Shown here piece by piece: positions 13,012-18,273 of a stretch of DNA of 18,273 nucleotides. Made by a program: the position numbers and the translations under genes. The first letter of the stretch is position 1. Every line of letters begins with the position of its first letter. Source of the DNA: Microcaldota archaeon (GTDB taxonomy: Archaea > Micrarchaeota > Micrarchaeia > Burarchaeales > Fermentimicrarchaeaceae); the NCBI GenBank assembly GCA_026396455.1, contig JAPLWT010000025.1:1-18273 (forward strand). The letters run 5' to 3'. The notes below the pieces were generated by a model. The model was not told the DNA's origin, did no database searches, and saw only the letters and a program-made list of their open reading frames with translations.

Positions 13012-14009
13012 TGGATCACTTCTATATTTGAATCTGCCAGGGGCGACGCGCTCCCAGCTGCACTGACTGAGGACATGATGAAGCTAGCCAGCTTTATCTC
13101 TGGGAATAGGGCGAAGAATACCACTTGCATCGCCATCGTTAGCGGGATTATCAAAAGAACCGATAATCCTCCCAGGTACATTGCAAGTCTTAGGCTCATC
13201 TCATCAATTCCAGTAAGGCTGGATTGGGGCGGGGCAGAGATGAGCACATTCATTACGAAGACTATAACTGAGAAAAGCACCTGCACGAACAAGAAGAAGA
13301 GTATAAATGAAAGTATGAGTTTGCCGTATTTTCTCAAAGGCGAGAAGAAGTACATGAATATGCCTATTGGGAACAGCAGTACTCCGGCGGCTATGATATA
13401 GAGCCGTATCAGCAGGAATAGGATCAGCAGTGTAGCAACAATCAGTATCATTCCCAGAAGGAAGGAGACGCTAAAACCCGTGGCTTCTACTGCTGCGAAA
13501 CTGTTGTAGATTGTCGGTTTGAAATTGATTGATACGAGGTAGCTGGAGACGGACTGGGAGGTTTTGAGTAGTACGTTATAGATGGGAAGGGATAATGCAA
13601 CAAGGAGCATGCTTATAACCGAATTCTGTATTGTTATGCGGGCGCTGGCCTGATGCGATAGCACTTCACTCGTCATTATCTGGATTGCATTCCATGAAAG
13701 GACAAGTAGGTATAGCGGCACCAGCATTTTGATAATCTCCGTATGGACCAGGAACAGCTTGCTGGGTACATCAGGAGTGAGCAGCAATAATGCATTTATG
13801 AGTTGCAGGGCTAGATTGACTGAGCCTAGCAACTGTGAATTGACCCAGTCGCTAAGTGCACTCTCGATCTCTTCATGCAGCCAGGTCATATTTACTATCA
13901 ACCCAGCGGTCTGCTGCGTTGTCGCATTTTCTGTCACGTTTTGTGACAAGGCCACATGTATGAGAGAGCATATGATGAGAACGGAAATTATTAAGGCTTT
14001 CAGTTTCAT
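13005..14009 (-). CDS. Secreted-signal polytopic membrane protein, VirB6/TrbL/CedA-like
   Basis: This 334-aa protein starts with a cleavable-looking signal peptide (1-22, ending VALSQN), then an exported 35-residue stretch with N-glycosylation sequons (NVT, NAT, NMT). About seven membrane helices follow near 62-79, 91-112, 127-147, 180-200, 203-223, 230-257 and 277-301. LFPIGIFMYFFSPLRKYGK (212-230), with Pro and a basic loop between two helices, resembles the central part of VirB6/TrbL channel proteins of type IV secretion and of the archaeal DNA importer subunit CedA. No other transfer genes are visible, so this is a fold-level resemblance only. It is the first gene of an operon with the phosphohexomutase (7-base overlap). 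AGGTGG precedes the ATG. A glycan-export role is another possibility. Confidence 0.5.
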   Translation of the reverse strand: MKLKALIISVLIICSLIHVALSQNVTENATTQQTAGLIVNMTWLHEEIESALSDWVNSQLLGSVNLALQLINALLLLTPDVPSKLFLVHTEIIKMLVPLYLLVLSWNAIQIMTSEVLSHQASARITIQNSVISMLLVALSLPIYNVLLKTSQSVSSYLVSINFKPTIYNSFAAVEATGFSVSFLLGMILIVATLLILFLLIRLYIIAAGVLLFPIGIFMYFFSPLRKYGKLILSFILFFLFVQVLFSVIVFVMNVLISAPPQSSLTGIDEMSLRLAMYLGGLSVLLIIPLTMAMQVVFFALFPEIKLASFIMSSVSAAGSASPLADSNIEVIQW

Positions 14010-14083
14010 CGTCCACCTTCCACCATCGACCTGAAGGTAGTAACTCAGAGCTAGAATAAAAAGGAATGCTAAAATAGATAAAT

Positions 14084-15130
14084 CTAATAGATTACGCTCT
14101 CAAGCTTGTTCAGCTTCACAGCCCTCTTTATCTCACGGGCTATTCTCCTTCCTGTGCTCATTGGTTCCTTGTAGGAATAGCATGTGTAAGGAGAGCCCAG
14201 GGGGTAGAGGTTTGTCCCAGCAACTATCCTGGCCGAAATCTCAAAAGCATAGAACTTCATATCCTCCGTGCATATCATTTCTACGCAGAAGGGCCCTGGA
14301 AGCCCATTGAAAAGCCTGTAGGATGACTTCACGACATTTGCGCCCATCTCCATGATTTCCCTTACAAGTGATTCCCGCAGTATGACTGACTCGTTGCCTA
14401 TCACCGTGAAGCTTGGCTCGACCTTAACTCCCGCAAGCGTTGCCCTGTAGCTCTCGTCTATATTGGTCTCAAGCCTTCGGTCTATGCTCATGAGCTCCAG
14501 AGAGCCACCATTCACTTCATAACCTCCTTTTGAGATTGGCGAGTAGAAGTAGTGCGGGTAGACTCTAACACCCGATATGTATTCCTGGATTATGAACTTC
14601 TCTTCCCTCACCTTCCTCTTGAATTCCGCTGGAGAACTGACAATTGTATAACCTTTGCCTCCCTTCGCACCTGGCAGTTTCACTATGCAGGGTCTGTCTA
14701 TTGTCTCCGGGGTGAAAAGTCGTGGTATCTGCAATCCTGAATCCTTCATCCATTCAAAGAGCTTATTCCTGTCACCCTCCCACATGAGGCTCATCCTGTT
14801 GCCGAACATTGGAACAGCAAGGTTCTCAAGCTTCTTTCCAACGTATTCAACAAAAGAGCCGTGAGGTATGACTATCGCATTCTCCTCAACAAGTTCTTTA
14901 GCCGGTATGTCGCTGTAGCTGTCAACTATGATGTACTCGTGCGGCTTTCCATAGGGGAAGGAGTCGTAGGTTTTCTTGTATTTCTCCAGGCATATGCCGA
15001 TTGTTTTCACTCCCTCCTGCCTCGCGCCATGGAAGAGCTGCAGGGAGGTATGCGAGCATATGCTCGCTATCTTTATCTTCTTCTTGTCATACCCTTTGAG
15101 AATTGAGTGAATCTTCTCTTTCGTAATCAC
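14084..15130 (-). CDS. purP: PurP: formate-dependent FAICAR synthetase (paralogue 1)
   Basis: PurP is the archaeal ATP-grasp ligase that converts AICAR, formate and ATP to FAICAR, the penultimate step to IMP. Typical features are ASICSHTSLQLFHGARQEG (22-40), VIPHGSFVEYVG, VPMFGNR (105-111), the ATP-grasp lid region VKLPGAKGGKGYT, SIDRRLETNID, and the C-terminal FEISARIVAGTNLYPLGSPY followed by STGRRIAREIK. At 348 aa it is full length. The GTG start overlaps the stop of the upstream paralogue as GTGA (15127-15130), so the two are cotranscribed and probably translationally coupled. The final IMP cyclohydrolase gene is not in the window. Confidence 0.93.
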   Translation of the reverse strand: MITKEKIHSILKGYDKKKIKIASICSHTSLQLFHGARQEGVKTIGICLEKYKKTYDSFPYGKPHEYIIVDSYSDIPAKELVEENAIVIPHGSFVEYVGKKLENLAVPMFGNRMSLMWEGDRNKLFEWMKDSGLQIPRLFTPETIDRPCIVKLPGAKGGKGYTIVSSPAEFKRKVREEKFIIQEYISGVRVYPHYFYSPISKGGYEVNGGSLELMSIDRRLETNIDESYRATLAGVKVEPSFTVIGNESVILRESLVREIMEMGANVVKSSYRLFNGLPGPFCVEMICTEDMKFYAFEISARIVAGTNLYPLGSPYTCYSYKEPMSTGRRIAREIKRAVKLNKLESVIY

Positions 15131-16257
15131 GTAACTACCTCTCCGAGCTTTTTGCTCTTGAATGCATTCTTTATTTCAATTGCAGTCCTCCTGCCCATGC
15201 TCAGGCTCTCGCCATAGAGGTATTCGGTGTATGGAGTGAACCTCACGCCAGGAGAGCCGGGAAGCCTGAAGCTCACATCAAATATGATTATCTCCTCTCC
15301 TTTTTCCTCTGGGATGATTGCACCCTGCAGGGCGAATGGGCCTATAAGGCCTGGGGGGTATTCCCTTCTGCATGTCTCGACAAACTTCTCCCCGATGTCA
15401 AATACCTTCTCAAGCATGCTCTCCCTTAGAGTGCAGGCAATGTGACCTATCTCAATATTATTCATTCGGATATGCTTGAGAACTTCAAGCTGCTCAGTTG
15501 CAGGTAGCTTCAGCAGTCCGTCTAAATTGGTCTGCCTTCTGGTATCAGTCCCTATCAGTTCCAGTTCTTCATTCAGCGGGGAGTAGAAGAAATTGAAGTT
15601 GTACTGGGCGCCTAGAACAAACTCCTCGATGGGGGCGTTTTTCAAGCCTTCCTCGGTGATTATGCCCCTCTTGAGCATTTCTCTGCTCCTCTGCCCGTAC
15701 TCCTCCTCAGAATTTGCAAAGAAGAAGGCCCTCTCGTAGCTCCTCCTTGCCTCGCTTGCCTTTACGAGAACCAATCTGTCTATCTGGGAAGGCTTGCTGA
15801 AACTCTTCGGAACTCGTATGCCTGCCTTCCTCAACAGATAAAGCTGGTTCCTCTCGGCTGTTCTCTCCTCTGCTCGGAGAAGGAACCTGTTGCCGAAAAT
15901 TGGGACTTCGAAGTTCTTCTCGATTGCGTCGTAACCCACATAGACTGAGAATGAACGGTGGGGTATGAAGATAACGTTCTTTTTTTGGAGCTGCTTGACA
16001 ACATTCGGGGTTGCTACTTCTGAAAATTTGTTTAGGAGCATTATCTCGTCTATGCAGCCAATGCTCTTGCCGAATCTTTTTCTTGCAGAGTAGTACTTCT
16101 GGTAAGTCCTTTCTCTTCCTTTCTGGCATACTACGAGAGTTTTTATGCCTTCCCTCTTCGCCCCCTCGCATATGTCAAGAGCGGAGTGGGAGCCAAGGGT
16201 AGCAATGCTGAAAGTTCTGTAAGAACTAGCCAGTTTTCGGATATCTGACATCTCCAT
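15127..16257 (-). CDS. purP: PurP-family ATP-grasp protein (paralogue 2)
   Basis: This 376-aa protein is clearly homologous to its downstream neighbour: LGSHSALDICEGAKREGIK (21-39), FIPHRSFSVYVG, VPIFGNR, GTDTRRQTNLDGLLKLPA, and YPPGLIGPFALQG followed by GRRTAIEIKNA. The C-terminal loop differs from typical PurP: where others read ARI-x-GGTN or ARIVAGTN, this has DVSFRLPGSPGVRF. Many archaea carry two PurP classes, one of which may have another or subsidiary role; which of these two carries FAICAR synthesis here cannot be decided by eye. It heads the two-gene operon. The ATG at 16257 is close to its promoter, suggesting a leaderless or short-leader message; Met3 is an alternative start. Confidence 0.87.
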   Translation of the reverse strand: MEMSDIRKLASSYRTFSIATLGSHSALDICEGAKREGIKTLVVCQKGRERTYQKYYSARKRFGKSIGCIDEIMLLNKFSEVATPNVVKQLQKKNVIFIPHRSFSVYVGYDAIEKNFEVPIFGNRFLLRAEERTAERNQLYLLRKAGIRVPKSFSKPSQIDRLVLVKASEARRSYERAFFFANSEEEYGQRSREMLKRGIITEEGLKNAPIEEFVLGAQYNFNFFYSPLNEELELIGTDTRRQTNLDGLLKLPATEQLEVLKHIRMNNIEIGHIACTLRESMLEKVFDIGEKFVETCRREYPPGLIGPFALQGAIIPEEKGEEIIIFDVSFRLPGSPGVRFTPYTEYLYGESLSMGRRTAIEIKNAFKSKKLGEVVT

Positions 16258-16419
16258 TAATAGTATTTACGAAACGGCATTTTTAATGTTTTGCTTGGCT
16301 TTGTGTTCAGTATACCAGATTGTGGCTTTTGAAAATTTATGCGCAAAGCCGACGAGGGCGGAAGCATATTAAATGCGCAAAGCAAAAACTTCTCAGGATA
16401 TGTTATAAGTGGTGTTTTT
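16258..16419. promoter_or_regulatory. Divergent intergenic region, purP operon / hjc, with repeats
   Basis: This 162-base gap carries promoters for both directions. To the right, GCATATTAAATGC (16364-16376) contains a TATA-like core, and GGTG at 16411-16414 is the ribosome site for hjc. ATGCGCAAAGC occurs twice as an exact direct repeat (16339-16349 and 16373-16383, 34 bases apart), and the related CAAAGCC occurs inverted at 16297-16303. The block 16351-16386 resembles one upstream of hmgA. An open frame from 16339 runs into hjc but does not look coding. Confidence 0.5.
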
Positions 16420-16800
16420 GTGCTCAGATACGCGAAGGGGGCAAGGGGGGAGAGGGAACTCATCGCACTGTTCTCGGAGAAGGGCTTCTCTGTGATAAGG
16501 GCTGCGGGAAGTGGTGTTAATTCCCTTTCGCCGGACCTGCTTGTTTTCAGGAAGGGCGTCCAGTACGCATTCGAGTGCAAGGCATGGGATTCAGGCAGCG
16601 TGGCGATAGAGAGGGAGAAGTTCAAATCACTGAAGGAATGGGAGGAGAATACAGGTATAACAACATTTATAGCATGGAGGATTAGCAGGATTGGATGGAA
16701 GTTCATCTATCTCAGCGAGCTTGAGGAGAACCCCAAGAGCTACACTGTGACAATGACTAAGGCACTGGCCATAGACAGGTCTCTGGATAGGCTGCTCTGA
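16420..16800 (+). CDS. hjc: Holliday junction resolvase Hjc
   Basis: Hjc is a dimeric archaeal endonuclease that cuts four-way DNA junctions during recombination and fork repair. From the GTG at 16420 the protein is 126 aa, the usual length, opening MLRYAKGARGERELIALF. The nuclease-fold residues are present: the glutamate in GERE (11-13), R27 in IRAAGSG, D39 in SPDLLVF, and E52 and K54 in FECKA. An upstream ATG at 16339 would add 27 residues unlike the family. The chosen GTG has GGTG five bases before it and matches homologous N-termini, so it is preferred. The gene is 49 bases before the ACT-domain gene; cotranscription is possible. Confidence 0.93.
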   Translation: MLRYAKGARGERELIALFSEKGFSVIRAAGSGVNSLSPDLLVFRKGVQYAFECKAWDSGSVAIEREKFKSLKEWEENTGITTFIAWRISRIGWKFIYLSELEENPKSYTVTMTKALAIDRSLDRLL

Positions 16801-16849
16801 GCATATGTTTTTAATGAAGAATAGTCGCAATACTTAAAGGGGGGTCTGA

Positions 16850-17236
16850 ATGAAGGAACTTCTTATACTTGCAAAGGATAGGATAGGGTTGCTTGCAGAC
16901 CTATCGGCTGCCCTAGGGCTTGCGGATATAAACGTAGAGTCGATCTCGGCAGACACCATGGGGGACAAGGCGGTTATACATCTTGTTGTATCTGATGACA
17001 AGAGAGGCAAGGAAATACTCGAGAAGAAGGGCTTTATAGTGATGAGTTCTGATGCCATAGTTGTTAGAGTGATTGACAAGCCGGGTGAGCTTGCAAAAGT
17101 TGCCAAAATACTTGCAGATGCAAAAGTGAATGTGAAGAATGTTCAGCTGCTGACAAAGGAGGGGGGGCTTGCCCTATTCGTATTCAGAGTGGACAGTGCG
17201 GATAAAGCTACAAAACTGCTCAAGGATTACGTGTGA
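16850..17236 (+). CDS. Tandem ACT-domain protein
   Basis: The 128-aa protein contains two ACT ligand-binding domains. The first, residues 1-67, opens ELLILAKDRIGLLADLSAALGLADINVESIS; the second, 68-128, opens AIVVRVIDKPGELAKVAKILADAKVNVKNVQ. The D-x-(P/I)-G-x-L turn that begins each ACT repeat is visible at D10-R-I-G-L and D76-K-P-G-E-L. Such stand-alone proteins typically bind amino acids and may sense them or regulate an enzyme; no catalytic domain is present and the ligand is unknown. GGGGGGTC (16839-16846) serves as ribosome site for the ATG. The next gene starts four bases after the stop, implying an operon. Confidence 0.85.
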   Translation: MKELLILAKDRIGLLADLSAALGLADINVESISADTMGDKAVIHLVVSDDKRGKEILEKKGFIVMSSDAIVVRVIDKPGELAKVAKILADAKVNVKNVQLLTKEGGLALFVFRVDSADKATKLLKDYV

Positions 17237-17240
17237 TGGA

Positions 17241-17720
17241 ATGAGAAAGCTAAAATCCTTCCGCTCAGAAAAAGCCAACTCGCTTATGGGCTGGTACAAG
17301 ACGAAGAACCCGCTCAGGGTAATTTTCAACTTTATACTCATATTCACCGCAAGGTACATGCCCTCCCTCACCCTGAAGAATTTCCTTTACAGGCTTACGG
17401 GGATGAAGGTTGGCAGGAATGTCGCGGTTGGCTTAAGTGCCGTTTTTGACATCTTCTTTCCGGAGCTCATCGAGCTTTGCGACAACTGCATAGTGGGGTA
17501 CGGAACAACTGTGCTTGCGCACGAGTTCCTCCAGAGGGAGTGGAGGACGGGTAATGTCAGGATTGGCAGAAATGTCCTGATTGGGGCTAATTCTACCATA
17601 CTTGCTGGGGTCAGCATAGGGGATAACTCGGTGGTGGGTGCATGCTCGCTTGTCAATGAGGACATACCAGCAAACTCGTTCTATGCAGGTGTTCCCGCGA
17701 GAAAGATTAAGGCGATCTGA
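17241..17720 (+). CDS. Hexapeptide-repeat (left-handed beta-helix) acyltransferase
   Basis: The 159-aa product has an amphipathic, partly hydrophobic N-terminus (25-55, including RVIFNFILIFTARYMP) and a beta-helix of hexapeptide repeats from about 55 (VGRNVAVG, NCIVGYGTTV, VRIGRNVLIGANSTI, VSIGDNSVVGACSLV), ending in the classic AGVPARKIK. H94 in LAHEF is the likely catalytic histidine. Members transfer acetyl groups from acetyl-CoA to sugars, amino acids or other small acceptors; the acceptor is not evident. The frame is open back to 17169 inside the ACT gene, but the ATG at 17241 lies just after the ACT stop and has GTGATGG before it, so it is chosen. Its stop shares one base with the DUF1405 start. 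Confidence 0.85.
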   Translation: MRKLKSFRSEKANSLMGWYKTKNPLRVIFNFILIFTARYMPSLTLKNFLYRLTGMKVGRNVAVGLSAVFDIFFPELIELCDNCIVGYGTTVLAHEFLQREWRTGNVRIGRNVLIGANSTILAGVSIGDNSVVGACSLVNEDIPANSFYAGVPARKIKAI

Positions 17721-18273
17721 TGGAAAGAAGCTGGGCTGTTCTCTACTTATTGGTTGCGATAAACATCTTTGGAATTGCCTATGGGTATTACTTCTACTAC
17801 GACCAGCTCGCCTCCTCTCCGCTTTATCTCTGGCCCTTCATACCGGACTGCCCGCTCTATGTGATGGTGTTCACATTCGCCCTCCTGCTCACCCTGTATG
17901 GATACGAGTTCAAGCTCCTCAATTATATAGCTGCAGTGGGCATGATGGAATACGGTGCATGGACCCTAATGGCGCTGTTGCTTTTTTCTGACCAGTTCTT
18001 TTCAGGACCGTTATGGGTGATTTCATCAGTACTGTTCGTACTGCATATCGGAATGTTTTCGGAAGGTCTGCTGCTTATACCCAAGAAGCTGAATATATTC
18101 CATTTCAGTGCGGGATTGTTATGGTTCATTATAAACGACTATTTCGACTATTTCTATGGTTATCTGAATGCTGCTGGCAGATATGTTCTAGGCACCCATC
18201 CGGTTTTACCATCAGATGACAGGATTCAGATTGTGATGGTGCTGACATTCATGCTCAGCATAGCGATGTGTAT
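17720..18273 (+). CDS. DUF1405 family membrane protein, C-terminus beyond window
   Basis: The ATG at 17720 overlaps the acyltransferase stop by one base (TGATG), and the frame stays open for 184 codons to the window edge. FGIAYGYYFYYDQLASSPLY (17-36) followed by LWPFIPDCPLYV is the defining sequence of DUF1405, a family of small polytopic membrane proteins of unknown function. Hydrophobic helices are near 6-24, 46-62, 67-88, 96-118 and 168 to the end; acidic and aromatic residues NDYFDYFYGY (139-148) precede a loop. Family members are roughly 190-200 aa, so only a few residues should be missing. Its place after the acyltransferase suggests a membrane-related process, but that is inference. 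Confidence 0.85.
   Translation, partial: MERSWAVLYLLVAINIFGIAYGYYFYYDQLASSPLYLWPFIPDCPLYVMVFTFALLLTLYGYEFKLLNYIAAVGMMEYGAWTLMALLLFSDQFFSGPLWVISSVLFVLHIGMFSEGLLLIPKKLNIFHFSAGLLWFIINDYFDYFYGYLNAAGRYVLGTHPVLPSDDRIQIVMVLTFMLSIAMC

Noticed and set aside
16339..16419. N-terminal extension of hjc from the ATG at 16339
   Set aside because: The 27 residues do not match Hjc proteins; the GTG at 16420 has GGTG at the right distance and matches family N-termini.
17169..17240. Acyltransferase start inside the ACT gene
   Set aside because: The extra 24 residues are an out-of-frame reading of the ACT C-terminus; the ATG at 17241 follows the ACT stop.
1..18273. CRISPR array, tRNA genes or other stable RNAs
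   Set aside because: No regularly spaced repeats, no tRNA-like cloverleaf or TTC-arm sequence, and no rRNA other than 5S was seen in the gaps between genes.

Overview
The window is archaeal. The evidence is the gene set: RNA polymerase subunit F (Rpb4-like), ribosomal protein L21e, a TBP-fold protein, a histone-fold protein, class I HMG-CoA reductase, PurP and Hjc. TATA boxes lie about 25 bases before transcript starts, leaderless starts and GGTG-type ribosome binding sites are common, and one 5S rRNA gene stands alone. Genes are tightly packed, proteins are short for their families, and the 5S gene is not next to 16S/23S. Together with a form III RuBisCO and a minimal-looking TBP this suggests a DPANN-type archaeon, perhaps near Micrarchaeota or Diapherotrites, but that placement is inference.

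Layout: (1) 1-437: start of an IS200/IS605-type tnpB (minus strand, cut by the window edge) plus hairpins resembling the end of such an element. (2) 438-1900: inositol-phosphate synthase (minus) and a divergent PadR-like regulator. (3) 1886-3825: a zinc protein with twelve CxxC motifs and form III RuBisCO (both minus). (4) 3878-4261: a histone-fold protein with a coiled-coil tail. (5) 4248-6263: the information-processing operon rpl21e-rpoF-DUF655-ksgA (minus). (6) 6331-6817: a one-repeat TBP and 5S rRNA (plus). (7) 6949-10946: HMG-CoA reductase, an STT3-like membrane protein and a GlcNAc-1-P transferase-like protein (plus operon). (8) 10947-14009: membrane protein, phosphohexomutase and sugar nucleotidyltransferase (minus operon). 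(9) 14084-16257: two tandem PurP paralogues (minus). (10) 16420-18273: Hjc resolvase, then an ACT protein, a hexapeptide acyltransferase and a DUF1405 membrane protein (plus).

Two themes stand out. Regions 7 and 8 meet tail to tail and together cover much of a lipid-linked glycan route: mevalonate for the polyprenyl carrier, activated sugar supply, the first sugar-phosphate transfer and a transferase-like membrane protein, although the last two have altered key motifs. The chromatin and transcription set around 3878-6633 combines a non-standard histone with a TBP of only one repeat. The one-repeat TBP is the most unusual item: it retains the DNA-contacting residues of a TBP repeat, stops after one repeat, and the 70 bases before the 5S gene hold no second half.
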